A stretch of DNA of 64,000 nucleotides from the NCBI GenBank assembly GCA_014904845.1, contig MU119206.1, positions 124,001-188,000 on the forward strand, written 5' to 3'. Below the pieces are notes generated by a model. That model did no database searches and was not told the DNA's origin. It worked only from the letters and a program-made list of their open reading frames with translations. The stretch is from Acephala macrosclerotiorum. Lineage: Eukaryota; Ascomycota; Leotiomycetes; Helotiales; Mollisiaceae. Below, in pieces: positions 1 through 9,477 of this stretch. Numbering within the stretch: the first letter of the stretch is position 1; every line of letters starts with the position of its first letter. The position numbers and the translations under genes were made by a program.

Positions 1-435
1 CTGCAGGCGCTCTGCGTGCGGGTCGACCATAACTCGAAGGATAACATTCTTGACGTGGCGAGCGAGATCAGGTCTGTTTACGATCGTTCGGAGGAGGTAA
101 ACAAGGGCTTTGTTGGGTCCATCTTTATGCTTCGTACTATCGAAGTCGTGGTAGAGAATTGGTTCAGCTAGTTCGTGCAAGTGTTTGGAGGCTCTAGAAA
201 CGCTTGGGAGATCCGTTCTAGGTACGAGTTCAAGAGCTTGGAGCCAGAGCTCATTCGGAAGTTGCGCCGTAGTATCAACGTGTGGATGAGAGTTCAAGTT
301 CGAGGTATCGGTTGATAAAAGAACTTTATCTTGTGCGCGAGGCTTAGTTGGGCCGATCTTGGTGGGCAATGGATCGTGGATATTTGGTAGAGTTTTGTTG
401 ATGGGCGTGCGCATCGTATGCAGGTGTGTAAACAT
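1..435 (-). CDS. F-box-like protein, N-terminal part (runs off the left edge)
   Basis: The minus strand is open from an ATG at 433-435 to the window edge with no stop, giving 145 codons of an incomplete protein. About 60 residues of polar leader are followed by a segment starting LPNELWLQALELV and continuing with SRASKHLHELAEPILYHDF. This is the usual pattern of a fungal F-box followed by the start of a leucine-rich or structural region. F-box proteins normally bring substrates to SCF ubiquitin ligases through Skp1; this role is inferred from the family. The C-terminal substrate-binding part lies outside the window, so the target cannot be guessed. The start choice is supported by lack of an in-frame upstream alternative close by. 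Confidence 0.7.
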   Translation of the reverse strand, partial: MFTHLHTMRTPINKTLPNIHDPLPTKIGPTKPRAQDKVLLSTDTSNLNSHPHVDTTAQLPNELWLQALELVPRTDLPSVSRASKHLHELAEPILYHDFDSTKHKDGPNKALVYLLRTIVNRPDLARHVKNVILRVMVDPHAERLQ

Positions 436-2011
436 TTTCGCAAGACGATGTTCTATTCACCGCTGCGCTGTCGAAGCTAAAACGATATCGTGACTTGACA
501 GGCCGGTGGATGAATCTCGAAATCGATTTTGCTGACAATTGTTAGCTTTGTGTGATTGGGCCGAGTAAGTGTGAGAAGGCTGCGCTTCGTCTTGCGCGGG
601 ATGGTAGCTATGCGCTTGAGAGCTTTATCCGATTTGAATAGCCAGCGTTGATGTCCGGATCTCTCGTTTCTTGTCAGCTACAAAATCTTTTTGAGGCTGA
701 ACTTTTTCATCCGATTATCCCTCATCCTTCTGACGCACAGCTACTCTGGAGTTGTTGATCGTTGGCGTCGCAAATGAGCGGCGGCTCTTACAAAGGAAAA
801 TCTGGCATCCACAGTCCAGAACCTTCCGCCTCGGAACGGCTTACTTTCGACTTTCAAATTTTCTAAAGAGGATCGCCTCCGAATCGAGATATGATGGCAT
901 TTCGTGAGGGCTGGAGTAAGGTCCGAGCCAAGCGAGAAATGCAAGGCGGGCAAGAAATTTAAGGTACACGTGACACTGCAATTATATCAACTCTTCAGTG
1001 TTTCTAAGTATCTTGTCTATTAAAAGGTGTTTGATCTTTCATCTAGCAAGGTAATTTTAGATGGATGTCACTTTTGGTAATGGCGGGATCGGTATGAAAT
1101 CACCTCATTCACTACTCGTATCAATGCTCAAAAGAGCAATCGAGATCACCAAATGTGATAAATGAATGCAATTCCCGTGGGGCCATCGTGGAGTCAATGA
1201 ATCTCCGATGAACCGCTATTGTCTTTCCGACCCGAGGCTCACGGTCTCTCGCAGCAGCCAAACGCTACAAAATGGTATGCGATGAACCCTAAGGGTCAAA
1301 TCTTCGCTGTGAAGTCTCCACGCGGCCCCCACGAACCGTTCATTTCTAGTCGTCGAATATGAGTTGAAGGTGCGCACTAGACTCTAAATTTGCAGTCGAT
1401 GTGTCCTGAATTTCACCTGGGAGCATGAAAGGCCAGCGACGAGATTAGAGAGCTTGAAATGATGAGGAGAATTGGTGTGATGATGGTTGAGGGTTTCCTG
1501 ATGTACGTGAAGAGGAAATTTCGGGCTTTTCTTAGCGGTGCTGGGGCGGATGCTGGCTTTACTCCGTAAGCGATCAGGGGCAAAGGGAGGGGTCATATTT
1601 TGCTTTTTTCCACCCCAGTATGCTTTAAAGGCACGAGTAATTGACTCAGAACATCGAAGTTATCTTCTTGTCCTTCTGGAAATAGTGTTAATAATATTGT
1701 TCTTTTAAAACACCCAATGGCAGACGGTAACAACTTGACCTGGTCAAATTCGACGTGACACGATTGTGTCAAGCATCAATTGAGTACTTCCATAGGGCTG
1801 GCTGATAAGGCGTCTGCATTTGTGAGATGTTACAGCCATGTTTTACAAGGAGCCGGAAAGTACGGGGAAGCTTGGTTTGATCCTTGTCGCTGGTCTCGGT
1901 GCTCTTAATTCTTCCAGAATGGATGGACGAGCACAAACACTCATTCTCACCAAGAAATCGATCCCTCTCTCCTCATCCACTCTTCCTATTCACAAGTCCT
2001 CTGTCTACAAC
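436..2011. other. intergenic region, no supported gene
   Basis: This 1.6-kb stretch holds only short open frames of up to about 70 codons on either strand without recognisable protein signal. It contains the promoter of the F-box gene at its left side and the 3' flank of the Zn2Cys6 gene at its right. The long plus-strand frame starting at 1838 is the antisense shadow of the regulator gene. Confidence 0.6.
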
Positions 2012-3602
2012 TCAACACGGCCCTCCTCTCCAAATTACTCTCCACCTCGCTCCCACAACCCTCTTCCACTCCTCCACCCTTCCGCTCGCCTCCCCGCCCC
2101 GTTCCTCCAGGTCCCTGACCCACTGAATCACCTCAGCCGAGAACGCACTATCCCACAACCCTTCTCTCTTCGGATACTTTCTCAGAACATTCAGCACGCT
2201 TTCTCTAACACCCCAATCCCTACACTTCATCCCCGTCATCCACAAACTCATTACGAATCTGTCATCAAAGCAAAACTTCCCTCCTTCACTCTCAAACTTC
2301 AGCACCTCCTCAGACAATCTCGTAATTTGAGCAATATATGGTGTGTACAGATCATACACCATCTCATCATCAGGACGCTCAATAGAGCACGCGACAATAT
2401 ATTTAGCACACATCTGCACCTGTAATATCTTTGCATATCTTGCATCCCAACCCCTCGCCTCTACATCAAACGTTTCAGCAGTGAGGCGAAAGCTTTCAAT
2501 CATCTTATAGCAGCTATGGGAATACTATTCACCACGAACGTCGGTGATGGAGCGAGACCTGAAGCTGGATCTTTCGGTCTCGGATTCTGGAGATGGGAAG
2601 ACGAGAAATCTATATTAGGACGAAGAATTGTGTCATGGTATAGCGCTGCTTCTGATAGTGATGAGAAGGTGGCGGGCATATTTGATGCTGAAGGTCGGGT
2701 GGGGAGTGGGAGTTGAGCACGCAAGTTGGTTGTCCATGATGGGTTGTAAAATTGCAAGCAAATAACGAGGCGATGAAATATGAGTATGAGCTCGAGGAGG
2801 ATGCCGTTTGGTTGGGAAATTTGAGAGATTATGATCTCGGATTGGATGGTGCCGTCGTGGTGTTGAGACTGCCAAGAGGAGATCAGATTGATGGCTATGG
2901 TGATTTGTTGGATTACGGATTGGAAATTACCGGTCCCAACTTCGAAGCAGATTATAAGATGACAGGTGAGGAGGGCGAGTTTGGGATCAAGGTTTGGCTT
3001 TGCTGCGACTCGCGTTTCGCGGATGGCTTTCGTGTATTGACTTAGTACTGCTTGGTGGTGTTGCTGTTTTGAGTAGATTGCTTGACTTGAGGATGATTGC
3101 TCGCATTCGGTTGACATGAAGGAGACTTCGTTTAGAGCAGCTATAGCGAGAATATTGTGCCGTATAGAGGGATGTGACGAGTATGTTTGTAACAACACGT
3201 ATTTCAAGTTGTCGGAGTCCAAAGTTGGCGAAATGCTGAAAATGGTGTATTGAGTGAACAAGTTGAAGTATTGCATTTCTCGATCATTCTCGAATGGCGA
3301 AGTTGATATTGTTATTAATAGAGAAGTATTCGCTTTTGGTAGTAGAGGTCGCTTCTCCTGACTCTTCAAAGTCTTGGCAGCCATCAAATGGCCGTAGTCG
3401 TCGCAACCGGCACTGTCGACAAGGCATCGCTGACATTTAGGCTTTTCTTCACCACATTTGAAATTTCCGATTCTAGATTAAATATTCAGCTAGTTGACTA
3501 TCTTATCGATGGGCAGAATACTCACTTACAAGTGAGACAACCCTTTCTTGATCGTGTTGTCTGCTTTCGTTGCCTCTTCTCTCCGTTCGGTGTCTGTACC
3601 AT
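2012..3602 (-). CDS. Zn2Cys6 fungal transcription factor, frame broken near 2503
   Basis: A 25-codon first exon (3602-3526), a 53-nt GT-AG intron (3525-3473) and exon 2 from 3472 join in phase to give a binuclear zinc cluster with cysteines at residues 22, 25, 32, 39, 42 and 49, spaced C-x2-C-x6-C-x6-C-x2-C-x6-C. The rest resembles the weakly conserved fungal transcription-factor middle and C-terminal region, for example SHPSIRHNILAIAAL. The frame from 3387 stops at 2500-2502. A second frame then carries what looks like the natural C-terminus (ARGWDARYAKILQVQMC onward) to 2012. No GT-AG pair with good consensus and correct phase was found to join them, so this is either an unresolved intron or a real lesion. 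It probably binds CGG-type sites; its targets are unknown. Confidence 0.7.
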
Positions 3603-3835
3603 TGCTGGCAGATCTAAGGCTTACAATCTCCGTATTCGAGGAGATAGTTTGAAAGGGATGGGCTCCAAAGTTCGAGAAGGAAATCCGTCGTCAGCAAGCT
3701 GAGCTTGGTTTGACAAAGCCTCAGCAGTGAAGCGGCACAGCAACTTGAAGATTTTAGCTGAACATTCTTGGAATAAAGTGACTAACAGGGCTCATCCCGT
3801 CCGAAGCATGAACACCGTTCCAAGGCCCACAGAGT
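3603..3835. promoter_or_regulatory. upstream region of the Zn2Cys6 gene
   Basis: This is the 5' flank of the regulator on the minus strand. No specific binding site could be assigned by eye. The only structured element nearby is the transposon end beginning at about 3836. Confidence 0.3.
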
Positions 3836-3880
3836 TACGAGCCGGGTTTCACAGGTCTGTGCGGTCAGGGTATTTTCGAA
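3836..3880 (+). mobile_element. solo terminal repeat of a mariner-like element
   Basis: The sequence beginning acgagccgggtttcac here closely matches the left terminal inverted repeat of the full element at 47945, with about 33 of 38 positions the same, and is preceded by TTA. No reverse-complement partner was found in the following 2 kb, so it is a solo end or the relic of a deleted or heavily mutated copy. Confidence 0.7.
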
Positions 3881-6200
3881 GAAAATAGGGAATAAAATCT
3901 CGAATTATAGAGGACTAATTGATTAAAAACGCAATTCAACTAGAATAAAGCATAAAGCAGAAATCTAAGGTAAGTTGAAATAGTGGTAGTTGTAAAGTTC
4001 TAAAGTGATAGTCGTGACTTTTGAAGTTCATAGGCAAAAAAGTAGCTCGCTAAAGGCGAAAAAATGCCCTGTGGCGCACAAACCCATGAGGGTGGGCTCG
4101 TTAGGTTCCATTTGGTCCAGGTCACGTGCTCCAATCTCAGGAACAGTTGATTTCCAGAAAGCTTCGTAAAGGTGAATGAGGGCGTTCGAATACCTATAGA
4201 TAAATTCTCAAAGAGCTTGTTAATATAAGACAGACTTCTGTTCCGTTTTTGAGGTCTCACGGGCAACGAATAGTAGTAGCGAAAGCATTAGTAGCGCAAC
4301 ATATGTAAGATAAAAATGCTTGAAAGCCATCAAAAAACCAAAGGGGATACCGATAAATCATTTGAAAGAGTTACTTTCCAAGGACATCTGCGGAGTAAAA
4401 TGTTTCTAGCAAACATTGGACTTCGAAATGACCGATCGTCGCCCTTAGCTTCTGCAAAGACTAGGATAGAATCAAACGCAAATTTCATGCAAGGCTTTGA
4501 GAGGGTATGCACTAAGAAGAAATCGTAATGCCTTCCTCCAAGTAAGCTTTCGGCAGACCCCGATGCTTTAAAGAAGCGGCTTGCTTCGTTCTATTTATTG
4601 CCACGTGACTATAGAAAAAGTAATTCGTCCTCGGACAAAACATTTCGACAGAATGATGTGATGAGTGTTGCAGAGCCGCCAAGCTCAGAGCATGAGTTTG
4701 CTGTTGAAACGACGGGTGACGGACTCTGAAGCAAGAATGTCATAAACTTCGCGGAAGCGTTTGAAGATTTACCGAGGGAAAGAAGGGACGACAAAGCGGA
4801 CGAGAAGGAAATGTGGCTCTTCTTGAAGACGCAACAATCTGCATCCTCGGTACCCTTTTCTCCATCGGATCAACAGTTCATAACATTCGCTACATGATTT
4901 TCCGGATCGTGAACAATGGGAGTTGCATGTCTGATCATCGTCCAATGATGAGGAGCAAGGGCAACGTTTGATCACCCCCAGCGTCTGGAAATAGCCCATC
5001 TTGGCAATGCTTATTTTTGGCGCTTCGGAGAGTGGGAACTCGATATTTCCGGAGTGCGCAGGAGGTTGTCCCTGACCTGAATACGGCAGTGAAAAAGGGG
5101 GGCGGGAAAGTTGAGATTCCCGGGTCGAGTCGATGTTTTTCCGCCGCCACAACCACACTCTTCTTCAACATCTGCACGTTGGATATCGGGGACTGCTGCC
5201 CGCAAAACCACATTCAGAGCTGAGCTCCGTTTGCACGTTTGCGACTTTTTCTAACAAGCCACATGGTCGCGCCTCCATCATTACTGGTGGGTTTGGCGTT
5301 CTCCCATCGACCTGGAACACAGCCGGAGTGGAGCGGGACTCGTAATCCTCACAGACCTTGTCTCGAAACCACCCCAGAAAGGTAAAAAAAACCCTGCAGA
5401 AACTGCCTATCGAGCCAATGACAGCATCCAAATCTCTCAGAAAGCGCGTGCCGATTCTTTGAGTTCAATCTGCCGGTCCGCAATGATACTGCGAGGAGAC
5501 AGTCGGGCTTGCCGTGTGTGAACCAGATCATCTCCGAGTTTGCACACGCAGCGCACTCCCAGATACCCCCAAAACAAATGTTCCAGAAGAGACCCTGGTC
5601 GACTTGTATGAGGCCAGGGAGCCACTGATTCGTATGTTCACAGATTCAACATGGATCTTTTGGCCTCGAAGTCATTGGCAGCCCTGCGGGGAAGATGTGA
5701 TGCTCACGTAGGCGCACGCACGATTTTACTTTCTGTCCTTGAGCTGATCTACCATTGATCTCTAATTCTTCTCGTTTAGCTGACCCTTTTTCGTTAGATT
5801 CTGTTAAAATCTAGTGTGAGATTGGTTGCGTACGCAGTTGATACCCACTTTGAAGGGAGGACTATACAAGGATCGACGACTCCCTACTTCAAGAAAATCT
5901 CCCTCTCTCCGGCACATCATCATATAATCAATTCTATTTTCTGTCGCCGTTGAGCGGTTCTGTTATTTTGTATATACTTCATCAGCCACAACACCACGTC
6001 TTATATGATCAACGAGATCATATTATAAGGCTGCGGATACGGCCCCACTGTGGAGAATAGACGCGAAGGTGTCTACGAAGCCGAAAAGAAGCCTTTTAGA
6101 GTGGGCTGAGCATCATTCAGTTAATATATACTTGATACTTCCTCAAAGCCTGGGTAGTATCTGAGTATCGGACCATCGACAACTTGGGATTGGAATAGAA
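3881..6200. other. long intergenic region without a supported gene
   Basis: Scattered open frames of at most about 130 codons overlap each other on both strands (for example minus 4769-5158) and show no domain, no exon-like joining and atypical composition. The left part, 3880-4270, is probably the body of the decayed element whose end lies at 3836. The right part, from about 5750, has a pyrimidine-rich promoter-like stretch ahead of the gene starting at 6201. Confidence 0.5.
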
Positions 6201-7513
6201 ATGGGCGTTATACAACAGCAATCTTTGGGAAACATGAAGGCTGGAGTGTCTGGCCAGCTCAAGACACCATTTGTCGCTACATTGGTTGTTCTTTTTGTAA
6301 TATGGTCGCTGTTATCATTGGATATGCCTTCGCTGAGGTCGGCAGTGGTAAGTTTTATCACAAATATGTTCTCAAGCAGAAAGGCTGACTCGGGACGAAG
6401 TCAACAAATTTGGAGTCAAGTACAACATCGGAGGAAAACCAAGGACTCGAGACACCAATGCCAAGTCCTGCCGAATCACCAGCCGAAGGCTCAGTAACCG
6501 ACGTCGAGATCATCCCAATAGAAGCACCCTCGACCGAAGCCCTCCCCTTCGTGTCTGAACGTCCCCTAATCCTTTACGCCTACGCCGATTCGAAAAAAGG
6601 TACTTCCCTCGTCAATCTCAAATTCTTCATCCAACACGGCCTCCATGACGCAGCAGACTTCATCTTCATCCTCAACGGCGAGACTGATGTCGCCTCTCTG
6701 ATCCCCCAAGAAGACAACATCAAAGTTATCCAACGACCAAACGATTGTTATGACCTGGGAGCTTACGCTGAAGTCCTGACGACGAATGATCTGTATAAGG
6801 GGTACAAGAAATTCATCATGATGAATGCTAGTCTGAGGGGTCCTTTCATCCCTTACTGGTCGAATTCGTGTTGGAGCGACATGTACCTTTCCAAGATTAC
6901 GGACGAAGTCAAGGTGCGCCATTTCCCCTCCCCATTCCCTCCAAATCACCACTAACACGAAAAATAGCTCGTCGGAATGACAGCCAATTGCTGGCCAACC
7001 TTTCACATCCAATCCATGATCTGGGCAACCGACACCGTCGGCTTAGAAGTCCTCCTCTTCCCCCCTGAACCCGCCCTCGATTATCTCTCCACCCACCCCA
7101 TCCTCCTCCCACCCCCAAAAAACAAAGAAGGCAAACCAAAAACCCTCCCCAAGCCTTCCCCCGAAACCAGTCGCGTCCACCAAGCCCCGGGAATAAACAG
7201 CTGCTTTCACACCTGGGATAGTGCTGTCGCGGCGGAAATCTCGTCCACTTCTTTAATGAAAGCAGCAGGCTACAAAGTCGATGCCATGATGGCAGCTTAT
7301 CATGGGATGAAGGAGTATGAGGAGGGACAAACTTGTGCGGAGAATAGGGATGTGTTGTTTGATGGGGAGTATTTTGGGACGAATGTTCATCCGTTCGAGA
7401 CAGGGTTTATGAAGAGTAATAGGGATGTTGATCCAGTGGGGTTGGAGAGGTTGAGTCAGTGGATGGGGGGCAGGGGTTATAGGAGTTATGACTACTGTCA
7501 TGCTCCGGCGTGA
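6201..7513 (+). CDS. type II membrane glycosyltransferase-like protein
   Basis: Exons 6201-6347, 6401-6913 and 6968-7513 join in phase 0 through introns of 53 and 54 nt and encode 401 aa. A short cytosolic N-terminus is followed by one hydrophobic segment (about residues 25-45: TPFVATLVVLFVIWSLL), an acidic Ser/Pro stem (about 60-95) and a compact catalytic-looking region. That region contains LILYAYADSK, RPNDCYDLGAYAEVL, FIMMNASLRGPFIPYW and a closing GTNVHPFETGFMKSNR segment. This layout suits a Golgi-resident enzyme. The D-x-G-x-Y block and N-x-S-x-x-GP motif recall RgpF/rhamnan-type glycosyltransferases, but this is pattern resemblance only and donor and acceptor are unknown. The gene is well kept, with no lesion. 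Confidence 0.65.
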
Positions 7514-7986
7514 GGAAGTGAAAGATGTTTGGGGACTCAGCTTGGACTGAGATATGAAAAGGAGAATTTTTTTTTTTTTTTTTGCATGTTTGGGAGCGTG
7601 GGGATTGGCGTTTGGGATTCTTGGAGGGATGGTTTGGATGGACTGGGTTTGTATATACGTCTTCGGGTTGTGTCTGGGACGAATGAAACGGATAGAGGAT
7701 AGAAGGATCGAAGATACCACAAGATCGTTACCAGTATGTAACATACAGCTCTTAGAAGCAATTCCATTTGTACAATTTTACCAACAAAGCTCTCATGGGT
7801 GGCTCTGAAGCGGGCGTTCTTGTTGCTCGCATCGACTTTTCCTCCACGAAGCTCATAGGCTTCACCTGCATAGTGCACACGGCAAAAATCCGTACGAGTT
7901 GCACACATCGCTTGAATTAGGGTATCATAATGACCTACACAAATGCGAACATGAGACCAAATGTCCTTTCTGATTTCACACAATGT
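7514..7986. terminator. convergent 3' flank with a 17-T run
   Basis: The space between the stop at 7513 and the RPF1 stop at 7987 holds a homopolymer of 17 T at about 7567-7583. Both genes end here, so it carries the two polyadenylation regions. No coding signal was seen. Confidence 0.4.
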
Positions 7987-9222
7987 CTATAGATTGAACC
8001 TCGTCCGCTTCTTCTCCATATGCGCCTTCCATTGCCATTGCACAGCATCCTCGCCTTCACTTCCTGCTCTCCCAATGCCTTTATCGACCCTCCTCAGCTT
8101 CAACGTAAATCTAGGCCCTAACTCCTGCAATCCAGCTCTGATGCCCTCTACACCCTCAACTGCCTTGCCATCTGGTCCAATCACGCTCTTCTCCGTCTCT
8201 CGCTTCTCGCGGAACACATATCGATGCCGTCGTACAAAGATATAATCTCGCTGATTGTGTAGCGTGACGACTTGTCTACCCTGTAGTTCTGGCTGTGGTG
8301 GGAACAAGGTCAAGAATAGTCTCGCTGTGAGAAGACCTAATGGGGTCCGGAAATTATTCAAAATGAGTTCTGGGTAATGGTTTGTGGGGTTTCCGTGTCC
8401 GGGTAATTTCTTTCCTTCAACCCAGTTGGCGATTGAGAAATGGCATGTTGGTCCGTCTGGGAGATGAACAATGGTCAGCCCGGTAGGCTTCTTGGAGTCT
8501 TCTTTCAGTAGGACGACAGACGTGTATTCTCGATTGGCTGCGAATTTGCTGATTTCTCGAAGAGAGAATTTGTGTCCATAGCGGTGGGAGGAGCGGGGTA
8601 TATAGGTACTATTTGGGAAGAGCGTGCAGAGGAGATGTGCTTCATCGTGGAGGGTCGAATTGATCGAAGTCGTGAGGAGGATTTTTGGAGTTGGAGGTGG
8701 GATGTCCGAGAAGAGAGTTGGGAATTTGAGAGCTAGGGAGGAGGGTGTAAGGTCGAGGTTGGTGCTGGTTGTCGAGGGTGCATTCGAGGCAGCTCGTGGT
8801 CTTGGTTTGGGAGCCTTGTCATCGGCATCCTCCTCCTCATCAGAACCAGAATCCAACATGCTGTCTGCATCGTCGTCCCCCTCTGCCGCCGCCTCTAAAG
8901 GCTCTTGTTCTGCTGCTTCGGCTTCCTCAATCCGCCGTCTCTTCAATTGTTCCACGTCCACACTGACATCGAGACCATCCCCATCTACTTCATCCCACAC
9001 TCGCTTCTTGTCAATTGTCATAGGAACATTCCTTGCCAATCGTTCTCTCCGGAGCTCAGGATCCTTGTCCTCCTCTCGTTTCCTTTTGAATCGTTCATCT
9101 CGGCGAGCGCTGTCACGGGCTTTCTTCTGTTTGACATGAAGATCTTGGCGCTTGAACTTGTTCCCAGTCTTGAAAGGCAGAGATGCCTTGGAAGAGAGCG
9201 GCTTGACTTTTTTGGATCCCAT
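7987..9222 (-). CDS. RPF1: ribosome production factor 1 (Brix-domain 60S assembly factor)
   Basis: A single uninterrupted frame of 411 aa starts at the ATG at 9220-9222. The N-terminus is highly basic (KKVKPLSSKASLPFK, then KRKREEDKDPELRRERLARN). An acidic serine/aspartate stretch follows (about residues 100-135), and a Brix domain occupies about 165-380. Family hallmarks are LFPNSTYIPR, the conserved Arg/Lys-rich core, LTIVHLPDGPTCHFSIANW, GHGNPTNHYPELILNNF and TLHNQRDYIFVRRHRYVF. In yeast Rpf1 acts in the nucleolus in pre-60S maturation of 27S pre-rRNA, and the same is expected here. It is divergent from GRS1, with 255 bp between the start codons. Confidence 0.93.
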   Translation of the reverse strand: MGSKKVKPLSSKASLPFKTGNKFKRQDLHVKQKKARDSARRDERFKRKREEDKDPELRRERLARNVPMTIDKKRVWDEVDGDGLDVSVDVEQLKRRRIEEAEAAEQEPLEAAAEGDDDADSMLDSGSDEEEDADDKAPKPRPRAASNAPSTTSTNLDLTPSSLALKFPTLFSDIPPPTPKILLTTSINSTLHDEAHLLCTLFPNSTYIPRSSHRYGHKFSLREISKFAANREYTSVVLLKEDSKKPTGLTIVHLPDGPTCHFSIANWVEGKKLPGHGNPTNHYPELILNNFRTPLGLLTARLFLTLFPPQPELQGRQVVTLHNQRDYIFVRRHRYVFREKRETEKSVIGPDGKAVEGVEGIRAGLQELGPRFTLKLRRVDKGIGRAGSEGEDAVQWQWKAHMEKKRTRFNL

Positions 9223-9477
9223 TGTGAGGTTGTTGCGGGGTTGTGGTTTCTAAGAAATGTCGGTCGAACTTTTTGCGATTCTGCCTCCAAAAAAAATACA
9301 GTAAGGCGGGATATGCGGCCGCAAAGTGGATCATGCGGTCGCGCCTCAAGCAAGCCTCTCAAATTGGTGCTCGAGACGAAGAGTCATCTGAATTTCGAAA
9401 CAGGAACACGCCCTCCATTTCCTCCAAAGTGTTTGCAATTGAGTGACTCACACCTCAATTGGATGTGTCTTAAGTGA
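9223..9477. promoter_or_regulatory. shared promoter region of RPF1 and GRS1
   Basis: Only 255 bp separate the two divergent start codons of a ribosome-assembly factor and a tRNA synthetase, two functions that are usually co-regulated with growth. No individual motif can be claimed by eye. Confidence 0.4.

Noticed and set aside
1838..2425. Plus-strand frame of 195 codons
   Set aside because: It is antisense to the Zn2Cys6 C-terminal exon and has His/Pro/Ser-rich shadow composition.
4769..5158. Minus-strand frame of 129 codons
   Set aside because: No domain, overlaps several other frames on both strands and lacks exon or promoter support.
7537..7983. Minus frame of 148 codons between the glycosyltransferase-like gene and RPF1
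   Set aside because: It passes through the poly-T run (reads as a lysine run) and the 3' flank; no conservation-like signal.
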